Positions 1 to 8,791 are shown, counted from the stretch's first letter. The stretch: 64,000 nucleotides of DNA from Affinundibacterium amnicola (GCF_014284275.1 NZ_JACOFU010000003.1:310001-374000), one strand, 5' to 3'. Numbers and translations: made by a program. Notes: generated from the sequence alone by a model not told the origin.

Positions 1-320
1 GCGGCAAGATTGTTGTCAACGGCAAACCAGCTGACGAATATTTCTCTCGTAAAACTGGCTTGATGGTTATCCGTCAACCACTCGAGTTGACTAATCACCT
101 CGAAACATTCGACATCATGATCAATGTACACGGTGGTGGTGAATCTGGCCAATACGGCGCGGTTCGTCACGGTATCACACGTGCTTTGATCGACTACGAT
201 GCAACTTTGAAATCTGAATTGTCCAAAGCTGGCTTCGTTACTCGTGATGCTCGTGAAGTTGAACGTAAAAAAGTTGGTTTGCGCAAAGCACGTCGCGCAA
301 AACAATTCTCCAAGCGTTAA
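1..320 (+). CDS. rpsI: 30S ribosomal protein S9 (5' end outside the window)
   Basis: This is the C-terminal part of ribosomal protein S9, a small-subunit head protein whose basic tail reaches towards the P-site tRNA. The reading frame is already open at base 3, so the start lies upstream of the window. The S9 hallmarks are clear: [19 protein letters not shown] in the middle, then the basic stretch [18 protein letters not shown] and the family-typical ending FSKR. An intrinsic terminator follows about 30 bases after the stop. In most proteobacteria rplM lies directly upstream in the same operon, which cannot be seen here. Identity is secure. Confidence 0.97.
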   Translation, partial: GKIVVNGKPADEYFSRKTGLMVIRQPLELTNHLETFDIMINVHGGGESGQYGAVRHGITRALIDYDATLKSELSKAGFVTRDAREVERKKVGLRKARRAKQFSKR

Positions 321-349
321 TTTGCTTATTGCAGATTCTTTGCTGGAAC

Positions 350-380
350 AAAAAACCGCCAAATTTTGGCGGTTTTTTTT
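350..380 (+). terminator. Intrinsic terminator after rpsI
   Basis: GC-rich inverted repeat CCGCCAAA / TTTGGCGG (356-363 and 365-372; effective loop AAATTTT) followed at once by eight T residues. It is also preceded by an A-run, so it could work weakly on the other strand. Placement directly after rpsI fits the end of the ribosomal protein operon. Confidence 0.85.
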
Positions 381-403
381 CGCCTTAATTTTGGTAATTT
401 AGG

Positions 404-580
404 ATTTTTTTCGATGCAGAGGCGCAGAGGGCGCAGAGTTTTTTGCTTTGATTTCGATGAAGCATTTTCGCTTGCCCAGTTGGAGTCACTAGATTCCCGC
501 CTACGCGGGAATGACAAGCCATGAATTAATGACTTGCACCAGAAAACCTCTGCGTCCTCTGCGCTTCTGCGGCAAAAAGC
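404..580. repeat. Composite palindromic repeat with a dRS3-like core
   Basis: Two imperfect inverted arms of about 35 bp (left 412-446, containing GCAGAGGCGCAGAGGGCGC; right 543-579) enclose about 95 bases. At 493-512 inside lies ATTCCC-N8-GGGAAT, which matches the 20-bp dRS3 pattern known from Neisseria intergenic mosaic elements; the outer TGAC edge is also seen in the elements at 40843-40929 and 41146-41231. The element fills most of the rpsI-argC gap. A minus-strand reading frame across it (326-604) is only a product of the palindrome. It looks like a non-coding dispersed element. Confidence 0.6.
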
Positions 581-621
581 TTTAAATGCCTTTTGATAAG
601 GCAAACAGAAACAATCGTCTA

Positions 622-650
622 TTGGGAATTCAGGTTTCGGCTGCTAGAAT
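622..650 (+). promoter_or_regulatory. Putative sigma-70 promoter of argC
   Basis: TTGGGA (622-627) and TAGAAT (645-650) are separated by exactly 17 bases. The -10 box matches TATAAT at five of six positions. The position about 50 bases before the argC start suits a primary promoter after the rpsI terminator. No ArgR box was recognised nearby. Confidence 0.5.
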
Positions 651-698
651 GCACGCATAATTTCTTAACGGCATCAGCTTCAGTTTAGGACAGTAAAA

Positions 699-1736
699 AT
701 GATCAAGATCGGTATCGTAGGTGGAACAGGTTATACAGGTGTGGAGTTGCTCAGAATTTTAGCGACCCATCCACAAGCGCAATTGACTGCCATTACTTCG
801 CGTAAGGAAGATGGCGTACCAGTGGCGCAAATGTATCCTTCCTTGCGTGGCCGTGTTGATCTGGCGTTTTCTTCGCCCGATAAAGCAAACTTAAATGAGT
901 GTGATGTGGTGTTCTTTGCGACCCCGCATGGCGTGGCGATGGCGCAGGCACCAGAACTTTTGGCGAATGGCGTGAAGGTGATCGATCTGGCCGCGGATTT
1001 CCGTATGCAAGACGTGGCGCAGTTTGAAAAATGGTATGGCATGGAACATAGCTGCAAAGATTTATTGCCCGAAGCTGTGTATGGTTTGCCTGAACTCAAT
1101 CGTGACAAAATTAAGAGCGCACGTTTGATCGGTAATCCTGGTTGCTATCCAACGACCATGCAACTGGGCTTCGCGCCTTTATTGAAAGCTGGCGTGATTG
1201 ATGCAGGTAATCTGATCGCTGATTGCAAATCAGGTGTTTCAGGTGCAGGTCGTAAAGCAGAAATCGGGATTTTATTCTCTGAATCTAGTGACAGTTTTAA
1301 AGCCTATGGTGTGGCCGGACACCGCCATACACCTGAAACCATCGAGCAATTGCAGCGTCTGACTCAAGATAAAGTCGAACTTTTGTTTACCCCGCATCTG
1401 GTGCCTATGATACGCGGCATGCATTCCACTTTATACGCACAATTAACCAAAGAGATCAGCAATGAGGCTTTGCAAGCCTTGTTTGAAGATGCCTACAAAG
1501 ACGAAACTTTTGTTGACGTCATGCCATTTGGATCTCACCCAGAGACGCGCTCAACCCGTGCTTCGAATATGCTGCGTATCGCTTTGCACCGTCCAGGCAA
1601 TGGCAAACATGTTGTGATTTTGGTGGTGCAGGATAATTTGGTCAAAGGCGCTTCTGGTCAGGCAGTGCAGTGCATGAATATCATGTTCGGTTTGGATGAA
1701 AGCACTGGCTTGCAGCATGTGCCAGTCAATCCTTAA
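699..1736 (+). CDS. argC: N-acetyl-gamma-glutamyl-phosphate reductase
   Basis: ArgC reduces N-acetylglutamyl-5-phosphate to the semialdehyde with NADPH, the third step of arginine synthesis in the cytoplasm. The 345-residue product starts with the Rossmann motif [15 protein letters not shown] (residues 5-19) and carries the catalytic-cysteine signature GNPGCYPT with Cys149. The later [10 protein letters not shown] and HRHTPE segments are also typical of the family. The ATG has an upstream AGGA. Length is normal for the beta/gammaproteobacterial type. The following three genes (coiled-coil protein, bactofilin, erpA) are on the same strand with short gaps, an order common in Burkholderiales. 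Confidence 0.96.
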   Translation: MIKIGIVGGTGYTGVELLRILATHPQAQLTAITSRKEDGVPVAQMYPSLRGRVDLAFSSPDKANLNECDVVFFATPHGVAMAQAPELLANGVKVIDLAADFRMQDVAQFEKWYGMEHSCKDLLPEAVYGLPELNRDKIKSARLIGNPGCYPTTMQLGFAPLLKAGVIDAGNLIADCKSGVSGAGRKAEIGILFSESSDSFKAYGVAGHRHTPETIEQLQRLTQDKVELLFTPHLVPMIRGMHSTLYAQLTKEISNEALQALFEDAYKDETFVDVMPFGSHPETRSTRASNMLRIALHRPGNGKHVVILVVQDNLVKGASGQAVQCMNIMFGLDESTGLQHVPVNP

Positions 1737-1756
1737 GCTGATATCTGAGCCTGACT

Positions 1757-2482
1757 ATGCCAATTTCTAAATTTTTTCGTCGTCGCATGACAGCGTCAAA
1801 GATGACGATCAATCAGCATTTGCCTTGGCCGATTAAGTTTGCCTTGTTTGCAGTGGTAATTGGATTAGGTGGTGCAATCGCGATGTGGACTTACGACATG
1901 GGGCGTAGTTTTGCCTTTGGCCCTAAGTTCTCGCCAGAGCAGATGACTGCTTTGCAAGATAAAGTTAGCAGCTTGACTGTGGAGCGTGACAAATTGCAAG
2001 CAGTGGCGGCCACCATAGAAAGTCAGCAAAATATTGAGAAGTCGATACAAAAGCAATTGACCGATCAAATCAATGCCTTGACAGCCGAAAATAATAAAAT
2101 CAAAGACGATCTCGCATTTTTTGAGAGTTTAATGCCTTCTGCTAATCGTCCACAGGGCATTACTTTGCAAAAAGCAAAGATGGAATTGGCAGCTCCCAAC
2201 CAGTTACGTTATCGTGCCTTGGTGATGCAAGGTGGTAAGACGGTTCGTGAATTTAGTGGTGAAATGCATATCAGCTTGACACTAATTCAAGATGGTAAAC
2301 CTGTTATGATGGAATTTCCTGATCCTAAATCAGGTGAGGCGGCAAAGTTAAAACTCTCGTTTAAGCATTACCAAAGATTAGAGGGACAAATTGCTTTGCC
2401 AGAAGGTGTTACCGTAAAATCAGCACAGATGACAGTTCTCGAAAAAGGTGAGTTACGCGCTAAGCAATCGCTTAGTTTGTAA
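1757..2482 (+). CDS. Single-span membrane protein with coiled coil (DUF6776-like)
   Basis: A 241-residue protein of unproven function. The N-terminus is basic, followed by one hydrophobic segment at about residues 26-44, then a heptad-rich coiled coil at about 60-122 (repeated leucines and charged residues in EQMTALQDKVSSLTVERDKL). The C-terminal half is a predicted beta-rich domain. This suits a type II inner membrane protein with a periplasmic domain. It sits 20 bases after argC and 83 before the bactofilin gene, a location where Burkholderiales carry a conserved uncharacterised family that I recall as DUF6776. The start is uncertain because later in-frame ATG codons (residues 11 and 16) also precede the membrane span. 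A link to the bactofilin is only inferred from position. Confidence 0.75.
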   Translation: MPISKFFRRRMTASKMTINQHLPWPIKFALFAVVIGLGGAIAMWTYDMGRSFAFGPKFSPEQMTALQDKVSSLTVERDKLQAVAATIESQQNIEKSIQKQLTDQINALTAENNKIKDDLAFFESLMPSANRPQGITLQKAKMELAAPNQLRYRALVMQGGKTVREFSGEMHISLTLIQDGKPVMMEFPDPKSGEAAKLKLSFKHYQRLEGQIALPEGVTVKSAQMTVLEKGELRAKQSLSL

Positions 2483-2565
2483 GTTCGTCGTGTATTGCCT
2501 AGCTTAATAAGCGGCGATCTTTTTATTAAACACTGTCAATATTCTAAAAAGATAGAGGAGTTTGC

Positions 2566-2952
2566 ATGTTTAATCGTAAAAATAAAAGCACCATTGATAG
2601 CCTAATCGGCTCAAGTACCAGTATCGAGGGCGACATTCACTTTAAAGGTGGATTACGCATTGATGGGCACGTAAAAGGCAATGTGATTGCTGAATCAGGT
2701 ACGGCAAGTATTTTGGTGATTTCAGAGCAAGCCGTCATTGATGGCGAGGTTCGCGCCGGACATGTGGTTGTGAACGGTGTGATTAATGGACCAGTGATTT
2801 CTACTGAATTGATTGAATTGCAAAGCAAGGCAAAAATTTCGGGCGATGTGCATTACAAAGCACTGGAAATGATGAACGGCGCCTTAGTTTCAGGAAAGCT
2901 TGCGCATGATCAAAATGCCGAGCCGGTCTTGAAGTTAGCGGCATCTAACTAG
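2566..2952 (+). CDS. Bactofilin (polymer-forming cytoskeletal protein)
   Basis: A 128-residue bactofilin, a small beta-helical protein that polymerises without nucleotide and scaffolds cell-envelope processes. The central domain (about residues 12-105) shows the repeating hydrophobic/glycine pattern of the family: SSTSIEGDIHFKGGLRIDGH, then VKGNVIAESG and DGEVRAGHVVVNGVINGPV. Short polar termini flank it, as is usual. A good AGGAG ribosome site lies about six bases before the ATG. Its neighbours are argC, a coiled-coil membrane protein and erpA; the membrane protein upstream is a plausible partner, but that is only a guess from adjacency. Confidence 0.9.
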   Translation: MFNRKNKSTIDSLIGSSTSIEGDIHFKGGLRIDGHVKGNVIAESGTASILVISEQAVIDGEVRAGHVVVNGVINGPVISTELIELQSKAKISGDVHYKALEMMNGALVSGKLAHDQNAEPVLKLAASN

Positions 2953-2968
2953 CTTGCGAAATAAGGTC

Positions 2969-2974
2969 TATAAT
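2969..2974 (+). promoter_or_regulatory. Possible -10 box upstream of erpA
   Basis: A perfect TATAAT lies 17 bases after the bactofilin stop and about 55 bases before erpA. No convincing -35 hexamer sits at the expected distance, so this would need an activator or could be chance. Confidence 0.3.
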
Positions 2975-3030
2975 AGCTATCTGATTTGAACTAATTTGTG
3001 CTAATTTGAGCCAACAAGCAGGAGAAAATG

Positions 3031-3381
3031 ATGAATGCTGTTACTGATATGCCAACCCCAATTATTTTCACCGATAGTGCGGCTGCTAAAGTCGCACAAT
3101 TGATTGAAGAAGAAGGTAATCCAGATTTGAAATTACGTGTGTTCGTGCAAGGTGGCGGGTGCTCAGGTTTCCAATACGGATTTACATTTGATGAAGTGAC
3201 CAATGAAGACGACACCATTATGGATAAAAATGGTGTGCAATTGCTGGTTGATGCGATGAGCTACCAGTATTTAGTCGGTGCTGAAATCGATTATAAAGAT
3301 GATTTAGAAGGTGCTCAGTTCGTGATTAAAAATCCGAATGCGCAATCGACTTGTGGTTGCGGATCTTCGTTTTCTGCATAA
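3031..3381 (+). CDS. erpA: Iron-sulfur cluster insertion protein ErpA
   Basis: ErpA is an A-type carrier that passes Fe-S clusters to apo-enzymes such as IspG. The 116-residue product has the three A-type ligand cysteines in the right arrangement: Cys44 in [10 protein letters not shown] and Cys108/Cys110 in [10 protein letters not shown] near the C-terminus. Two adjacent ATG codons exist (3028 and 3031); I chose the second because GGAG at 3021-3024 is then six bases away instead of three. The missing isc genes and the argC-linked position fit ErpA better than IscA. A strong terminator follows. Confidence 0.93.
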   Translation: MNAVTDMPTPIIFTDSAAAKVAQLIEEEGNPDLKLRVFVQGGGCSGFQYGFTFDEVTNEDDTIMDKNGVQLLVDAMSYQYLVGAEIDYKDDLEGAQFVIKNPNAQSTCGCGSSFSA

Positions 3382-3401
3382 GCTAATTGTCGGCTGCATA
3401 C

Positions 3402-3430
3402 AAAAAAAGACGCTGCGGCGTCTTTTTTTT
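3402..3430 (+). terminator. Intrinsic terminator after erpA
   Basis: Hairpin AGACGC-TGCG-GCGTCT (3409-3424), preceded by seven A and followed by eight T in total, so it can act in both directions. It separates erpA from the glcDEF genes. Confidence 0.85.
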
Positions 3431-3519
3431 ATCTAATAATTATTTCCTACTCACAAATTCTTCGCTACAGGCTACACTCATCGTGATCGCTGATATCAGT
3501 GAAACCATGAGGTGTTTGG

Positions 3520-4986
3520 ATGAATAGTGCAAAGACACGAGCCGCTATCGTAGCAGCCTTGCGCAAAATAATGCCCGCGCATAGTATTTTGTCCGATGCG
3601 GAAGATACGCGTCCGTATGAATGTGATGCATTAAGCACCTACAAGCAATTGCCACTGATCGTTGTATTGCCTGACAACGAGACGCAAATCGTCGCGATAC
3701 TCAAAATTTGTCGTGATTTTCAATTACCAGTCGTACCGCGCGGTGCGGGTACTGGCTTGTCTGGCGGCGCAACACCAATCGAAAACGGTATCGTTTTATC
3801 GACCGCTAAGCTCAATAAAATCTTGGAACTCAATGCCTATGCGCGAACGGCCAAAGTACAACCAGGTGTGCGCAATCTCGCCATCTCAGACGCCGTTGCC
3901 GATGCTGGTTTGTATTACGCACCCGATCCCTCGTCACAGTTAGCTTGCACCATAGGCGGCAATGTTGCAGAAAATGCTGGTGGTGTACATTGTTTGAAAT
4001 ATGGTTTAACTAACCACAATGTGCTGCGCGTAAAAATCATCACGATGGATGGTGACATTCTTGAGTTGGGGAGCGAGGCACTTGACTCACCTGGCTTGGA
4101 CTTGCTTGCTGTGTTCATTGGTTCGGAAGGAATGCTCGGTATCGTTACCGAAGTCACTGTGAAATTGATTCCGAAAGCGCAGACTGCACAAGTGATTGTG
4201 GCTTCATTTAGTGAAGTGGAACAAGCTGGACACGCAGTTGCACAAATCATCGCGGAAGGCATTATTCCAGCGGGACTCGAAATGATGGATCAAACTTCAA
4301 TCAGGATGGTCGAACCTTTTGTGCATGCTGGTTACGATATCAGTGCTGCTGCAATTCTCTTGTGCGAGTCAGATGGAAATGCGGAAGAGGTAGCAGAAGA
4401 GGTGATACGCATGAGTGCAATCTTGAATGCTGCTGGAGCAAGTCATTTGACTGTGTCATTTAGCGAAGCTGAACGTTTGAAACTGTGGTCTGGTCGCAAA
4501 AATGCGTTCCCTGCGGCAGGCAGAATATCACCTGATTATTACTGTGTAGATGGCACAATTCCACGCAAACATCTGGCGCAAGTCTTGAATGCGATTCGTC
4601 AAATGGAACAGCGTTATGAGATGGTGTGTGCCAATGTGTTTCATGCTGGCGATGGTAATTTACATCCATTGATTTTGTTTGATGCGAACCATGTTGGCGC
4701 ATTTGAAAAAGCGGAAGCATTTGGTGCCGAGGTTTTAGCGCTGTGCGTCAAACTTGGTGGAACCATTACTGGCGAGCATGGCGTAGGAATAGAGAAATTG
4801 AATTCGATGTGTGTGCAATTTAATGCCGAAGAATTGCTTAGTTTTTTTTGTGTGAAACGTGCATTCGACCCGATCAATCTGCTCAATCCAAGTAAAGCAA
4901 TTCCAACCTTAAACCGATGCGCTGAATTTGGGCGTATGCATGTAAGTCAGGGGAAAATAGGTTTTCCTGATTTATCTCGCTTTTAA
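3520..4986 (+). CDS. glcD: Glycolate oxidase FAD-linked subunit GlcD
   Basis: GlcD is the catalytic flavoprotein of glycolate oxidase (glycolate to glyoxylate) and acts with GlcE and GlcF at the inner membrane. The 488 residues show the PCMH-type FAD-binding domain, with PRGAGTGLSGGATP (about residues 74-87) and IGGNVAENAGG, and the C-terminal FAD-linked oxidase domain with HAGDGNLHP and GEHGVG. Length is close to E. coli GlcD (499). The start has GAGGTG a few bases upstream. glcE begins about 20 bases after the stop, and glcF follows. No glcC-type regulator or glcB is next to it in this window. Confidence 0.94.
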   Translation: MNSAKTRAAIVAALRKIMPAHSILSDAEDTRPYECDALSTYKQLPLIVVLPDNETQIVAILKICRDFQLPVVPRGAGTGLSGGATPIENGIVLSTAKLNKILELNAYARTAKVQPGVRNLAISDAVADAGLYYAPDPSSQLACTIGGNVAENAGGVHCLKYGLTNHNVLRVKIITMDGDILELGSEALDSPGLDLLAVFIGSEGMLGIVTEVTVKLIPKAQTAQVIVASFSEVEQAGHAVAQIIAEGIIPAGLEMMDQTSIRMVEPFVHAGYDISAAAILLCESDGNAEEVAEEVIRMSAILNAAGASHLTVSFSEAERLKLWSGRKNAFPAAGRISPDYYCVDGTIPRKHLAQVLNAIRQMEQRYEMVCANVFHAGDGNLHPLILFDANHVGAFEKAEAFGAEVLALCVKLGGTITGEHGVGIEKLNSMCVQFNAEELLSFFCVKRAFDPINLLNPSKAIPTLNRCAEFGRMHVSQGKIGFPDLSRF

Positions 4987-5007
4987 TCTGAAAGATGATT
5001 GAGTTTG

Positions 5008-6081
5008 ATGATGAGTGACACACATCAGGAATTGTTGCAGCAGTTTCGTCAACAGATTCTGGCTGCAAGCGCAACAGGCTCTGCAATTTGTATACAAGGC
5101 GGCGCGAGCAAATCTTGGTACGGCGAGTCTGTGGCTGGCGACATACTAGATACACGAACTTATAGCGGCGTCATTCAATATGAACCGACCGAGTTGTATA
5201 TCACAGCGCGCGCGGGAACTCCTTTGCAAGAAATAGAAAACTTGTTAGCGCAACATGGTCAGATGTTGGCGTTTGAGCCGCCGCATTTCGGTGAGACCGC
5301 TACTTTGGGCGGCATGGTTGCAGCAGGTTTATCTGGACCCAGGCGCGCAACGCATGGTGCGCTGCGTGATTATGTGCTGGGTGTATCGATGATGAATGGC
5401 AAGGGCGAGTTCTTACGTTTTGGTGGGCAAGTGATGAAGAATGTCGCTGGCTATGATGTTTCACGATTGATGGCGGGTTCCATGGGAAGCTTGGGTTTAT
5501 TACTGGATATCACGCTTAAAGTGATGCCTCGCCCGGCATGTGAAACCAGTCTGGCATTTGCGATGTCCGAACAAGATGCATTACATGTCTTGAATATTTG
5601 GGCGGGACAGGCTTTGCCGATATCAGCAAGTTGCTATCACGCAGGTCGATTGCTGATTCGTTTATCAGGTTCGGAATCCGCCTTACGTTTGGCAAAGCAA
5701 AAGCTAGGCGGGCAAGAACTTGAACAGATACATTCGTATTGGGCGAAATTATGTGATCATGAACATCATTTTTTTATACCGGAAGATGGTTTGGCTTTAT
5801 TGCGCCTTTCCTTACCTTCGACGGCACCTGCACTAAAAATTCGATCCAAGTCTTTAATCGAGTGGGGCGGCTCGCAACGGTGGTTATGGACGCATGAGTC
5901 AATGCATTCATTGCGCGAGCAGGTGCAGGCAATGGGTGGGCACTTAACGCAATTTCGCTACGCAGATCCTGCACAGCCCATCTTTACGCCCTTGAGCGTG
6001 CCACTACTGAAGATTCATCAGCATTTGAAGAAAACATTTGATTCCGCGTCTATTTTTAATCGCGGCCGCTTGTTTTCTTAG
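5008..6081 (+). CDS. glcE: Glycolate oxidase FAD-binding subunit GlcE
   Basis: GlcE is the smaller flavoprotein subunit of glycolate oxidase. The product has a PCMH-type FAD-binding region with FEPPHFGETATLGGMVAAG and LRFGGQVMKNVAGYDVSRL, both typical of GlcE, and ends with SIFNRGRLFS as in the family. I chose the ATG at 5008 (357 residues); the open frame extends to a TTG at 4999, and another ATG at 5011 is equally possible. The ribosome site is weak, so translational coupling to glcD about 20 bases upstream is likely. Confidence 0.9.
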   Translation: MMSDTHQELLQQFRQQILAASATGSAICIQGGASKSWYGESVAGDILDTRTYSGVIQYEPTELYITARAGTPLQEIENLLAQHGQMLAFEPPHFGETATLGGMVAAGLSGPRRATHGALRDYVLGVSMMNGKGEFLRFGGQVMKNVAGYDVSRLMAGSMGSLGLLLDITLKVMPRPACETSLAFAMSEQDALHVLNIWAGQALPISASCYHAGRLLIRLSGSESALRLAKQKLGGQELEQIHSYWAKLCDHEHHFFIPEDGLALLRLSLPSTAPALKIRSKSLIEWGGSQRWLWTHESMHSLREQVQAMGGHLTQFRYADPAQPIFTPLSVPLLKIHQHLKKTFDSASIFNRGRLFS

Positions 6082-6129
6082 TGTGTTTTTAGTGCTTAAT
6101 TGAATTATTTAAAATGATGGTCTAAACGT

Positions 6130-7611
6130 ATGCAAACCAAAATCAGCGACACTTTTAGTCACACAACTGAGGGGCAAGAGGCTGAACAGATTCTGCGCCA
6201 GTGCGTGCATTGCGGCATGTGTAATGCGACTTGTCCGACCTATCAATTATTGGGCGATGAACTAGATGGTCCGCGTGGACGGATTTATCTCATTAAACAA
6301 GTGTTGGAGGGGCAGCAAGCAACACAAAAAACACAAACCCATTTAGATCGATGCCTGACCTGCCGCAGTTGCGAAACGACTTGTCCTTCTGGTGTTGACT
6401 ATGCGCGCTTGTTGGAAATAGGAAGAGATATCGTAGAAAAACAAGTTGGGCGATCCTGGTCGCAAAGATTACTCCGTACAGCCTTGAAAAATGGTTTGAG
6501 TAATCCACGCTTATTTCAACATGCTTTACGCTGGGGGCGCCGATTGAAGCCCATACTGCCGCAGCAACTACAGGAAAAAATTCCGGCGATGGCCGCGCCC
6601 AGCGAGATTCCGTTCAGCCAGCACAGTCGCAAGGTGATTTTATTGGAAGGCTGCGTGCAAGCTAGTTTGGCGCCGAATATCAACGCCGCAACCAAGCGGG
6701 TGTTGGATCGTTTGCAAATACAGGCAGTTGTGGCAAGCCAAGCAACTTGTTGCGGTGCTGTGCGTTTGCATTTGAGTGATGAGGCTGGCGCAAAGGCAGC
6801 AGCGCGTCAAAATATTGATGCGTGGTGGCCATTGATCAATCAGACTTCAGAGGCCAGTCAATCCGATGTGTCGATTGTAATGACCGCGTCTGGATGTGGC
6901 GTGACAGTCAAAGATTATGCAATCTTGCTCGCGCATGATCCTGAATATGCAGAAAAGGCAAAGCAGATTAGCGCGCTGACTGTGGATCTGAGTGAATATT
7001 TGGTAAATTTGACGACAGAATTGATCGCTTTGATTGGCGGAGAAATCTCTCAGCGACTGGTTTGGCATTCACCATGTAGTTTGCAGCACGGACAGCAAGT
7101 AAAAGGCAAGGTCGAAGCGATCTTGGGTAGTCTTGGTGTCGATGTGCGTGGCTGTGAGAATAGTCATCTGTGTTGTGGTTCTGCAGGCACCTATTCGATT
7201 TTACAGCCGACTTTGGCAAAGCAATTACGTGACAATAAAATTGCCGCATTGGAGCGAACTCATCCCGATGCCATTATCAGTGCCAATATGGCGTGCCAGC
7301 AGCATTTGCAATCTGGAACAAAAACACCTGTCATGCATTGGATAGAAGTACTCGATATGGCGATGGCGAAATTGCCTGCGCTGGCTGACGAACAGGATAA
7401 GAAAAACTTAGCGGCAGAAGTTGACGTGACCGTATCGCCAAGCGCAGATTCAGGCACAAGTATAGAAACTGCTGCGCTGGTAACCACAGCTACCAGTTCT
7501 ACCAACGTGAAGACATCGGAATTGCATCACAAGACGAATCCTGTGAAGAAAAATCCGAGCAAGAAGAAATCCAACAATGCAGGCAAATCGAAGAAAGCAA
7601 AAGCGCCCTAA
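6130..7611 (+). CDS. glcF: Glycolate oxidase iron-sulfur subunit GlcF with a long Lys/Ser/Thr tail
   Basis: GlcF carries electrons from the GlcDE flavins into the respiratory chain. Two 4Fe-4S motifs are present near the N-terminus (CVHCGMCNATCPTY and CLTCRSCETTCPSG), followed by two CCG domains marked by CCGAVR and CCGSAGTYS. The expected protein ends near residue 418 (MHWIEVLDMAMAKLPAL). Here a further 75 residues follow, first rich in Ser/Thr/Val, then very basic (KKNPSKKKSNNAGKSKKAKAP). E. coli GlcF is about 407 residues, so the tail is an extension and not part of the fold. It could bind acidic partners or the membrane surface; this is only inference. Confidence 0.92.
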   Translation: MQTKISDTFSHTTEGQEAEQILRQCVHCGMCNATCPTYQLLGDELDGPRGRIYLIKQVLEGQQATQKTQTHLDRCLTCRSCETTCPSGVDYARLLEIGRDIVEKQVGRSWSQRLLRTALKNGLSNPRLFQHALRWGRRLKPILPQQLQEKIPAMAAPSEIPFSQHSRKVILLEGCVQASLAPNINAATKRVLDRLQIQAVVASQATCCGAVRLHLSDEAGAKAAARQNIDAWWPLINQTSEASQSDVSIVMTASGCGVTVKDYAILLAHDPEYAEKAKQISALTVDLSEYLVNLTTELIALIGGEISQRLVWHSPCSLQHGQQVKGKVEAILGSLGVDVRGCENSHLCCGSAGTYSILQPTLAKQLRDNKIAALERTHPDAIISANMACQQHLQSGTKTPVMHWIEVLDMAMAKLPALADEQDKKNLAAEVDVTVSPSADSGTSIETAALVTTATSSTNVKTSELHHKTNPVKKNPSKKKSNNAGKSKKAKAP

Positions 7612-7637
7612 GCTTTAATATCGGTCTGATAAATACA

Positions 7638-7668
7638 AAAGTCGCCGGGCTGTCAGCGCGGCGACTTT
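7638..7668 (-). terminator. Terminator between convergent glcF and ompW
   Basis: Perfect 10-bp stem AAAGTCGCCG / CGGCGACTTT (7638-7647 and 7659-7668) with an 11-base loop. On the minus strand it runs into a T-rich stretch (TTTTGTATTT), so it best ends the ompW transcript, though it may stop glcDEF messages too. Confidence 0.7.
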
Positions 7669-7700
7669 GTGGACTTAAGTACGACTAGCTTAAACCCAAA

Positions 7701-8312
7701 TTAGAAACGGTAGCCTACGCCAACACCGATCAACAATGGATCAACTTTAACAGCACTTGCTTTTGCGCCAGCAATTTTGACATCGCTACGAATCTGTACT
7801 TTTTTCACATCCAAATTCAAAGACCAATTTTTGTCGATCGCGAAATCAACACCAGCTTGGAAAGACAAGCCAAAGCTGCTGCTTTCTAAACTACCTTTGC
7901 CGCCTAACAAATTCACTTTAGAGATATTGGTGTAGTTCACACCAACGCCGAGGTAAGGGTTGATGCTAGCGTTTGGCGCGAAGTGGTATTGTGCAGACAA
8001 TGTTGGTGGCAAATGTTTGAATGTACCGATATTGTTACCGTCCAAGTACACATCGTGTTTTTGCGGATAAGTCAAAATCAATTCAGCAGAAACATTTGGT
8101 GTGAAGAAATAAGAAATATCGATTTCTGGAATAGTTTTCTTGCCCACAGTAATACGGTCTTCCGCGCCAACACCACCAACTTGATCAGATTTATTTGCGG
8201 TGTCGATATTCACAACACGTGCACGAACCAACCATGGGCTATCTTGTGCAATTGCTTCTGCGCTGATGAAACCAACTGATGCTAAAGAGAGTGCGAGAAC
8301 GAGCTTTTTCAT
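7701..8312 (-). CDS. ompW: OmpW family outer membrane protein
   Basis: A small eight-strand outer membrane beta-barrel of the OmpW family, thought to form a channel for hydrophobic compounds. The 203-residue product has a clear signal peptide (MKKLVLALSLASVGFISAEAIA), then alternating strands with ISYFFTPNVSAELILTYPQ and LPPTLSAQYHF, which are OmpW-typical, and a terminal aromatic residue (GVGVGYRF) for BAM recognition. I start at 8312 because AGGA is then eight bases away; an ATG six bases further upstream (8318) lies too close to it. An FNR-like site lies about 160 bases upstream, consistent with oxygen control of ompW known in E. coli. Confidence 0.9.
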   Translation of the reverse strand: MKKLVLALSLASVGFISAEAIAQDSPWLVRARVVNIDTANKSDQVGGVGAEDRITVGKKTIPEIDISYFFTPNVSAELILTYPQKHDVYLDGNNIGTFKHLPPTLSAQYHFAPNASINPYLGVGVNYTNISKVNLLGGKGSLESSSFGLSFQAGVDFAIDKNWSLNLDVKKVQIRSDVKIAGAKASAVKVDPLLIGVGVGYRF

Positions 8313-8472
8313 TTTCATTTTCCTTGGTTATTAAACTAAATTATCACTATAAATTATCAATGTAAATTATGAATACGGATGTTGATTTTGTGGATTCTGA
8401 TGACTCTTTTGCTTGAGCGTTTTTTTCCTGAACCTGATGGAAACAGTGTAGTTGCGCACCGCAACATGCGTC

Positions 8473-8486
8473 TTGAGCTAGATCAA
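8473..8486 (-). promoter_or_regulatory. FNR/Anr-like box upstream of ompW
   Basis: TTGAG-CTAG-ATCAA matches the FNR consensus TTGAT-N4-ATCAA with one mismatch. It sits about 160 bases before the ompW start, on the upstream side. The 8319-8791 interval otherwise contains no gene: only this site and the hairpin at 8636-8667 stand out. Confidence 0.5.
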
Positions 8487-8629
8487 ATTTGCTGATCGGC
8501 AGACAAAAAATATGAAAAAGGTGGCTCTCTACTTTACTGAGGGGGTAAGGTTGGTGCTTGTTTCTGATGCTGGTGTGCGGTGCATTAACTCTAAATGCTG
8601 CTAACCAGCAAATACCAATCGATCAGACA

Positions 8630-8672
8630 ATAAAAAACGCCAGCGTTTAATGTTAAACGCTGGCGTTCTTTT
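8630..8672 (-). terminator. Bidirectional intrinsic terminator downstream of the amylase genes
   Basis: A 14-bp perfect stem AACGCCAGCGTTTA / TAAACGCTGGCGTT (8636-8649 and 8654-8667) with a four-base loop. A-runs precede it and T-runs follow it, so both strands have a U-tract. The likely client is the minus-strand amylase operon that ends about 125 bases to the right. Confidence 0.85.
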
Positions 8673-8791
8673 TATAGTTTAATTTTCTTGGTGCTACTTC
8701 GTCTCTTCCTACTACCTCTACTACAAACTGGTATTACGACTCTGCGCTATGACATTGGCATGAATTTGATACGCATAATACTGCATTTTGA

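Noticed and set aside
326-604. 92-codon open frame on the minus strand
   Set aside because: It is made entirely of the palindromic repeat element and the rpsI terminator; its translation reflects repeat sequence, and there is no ribosome site.
731-1108. 125-codon minus-strand frame inside argC
   Set aside because: Antisense shadow of a clear argC; no independent signals.
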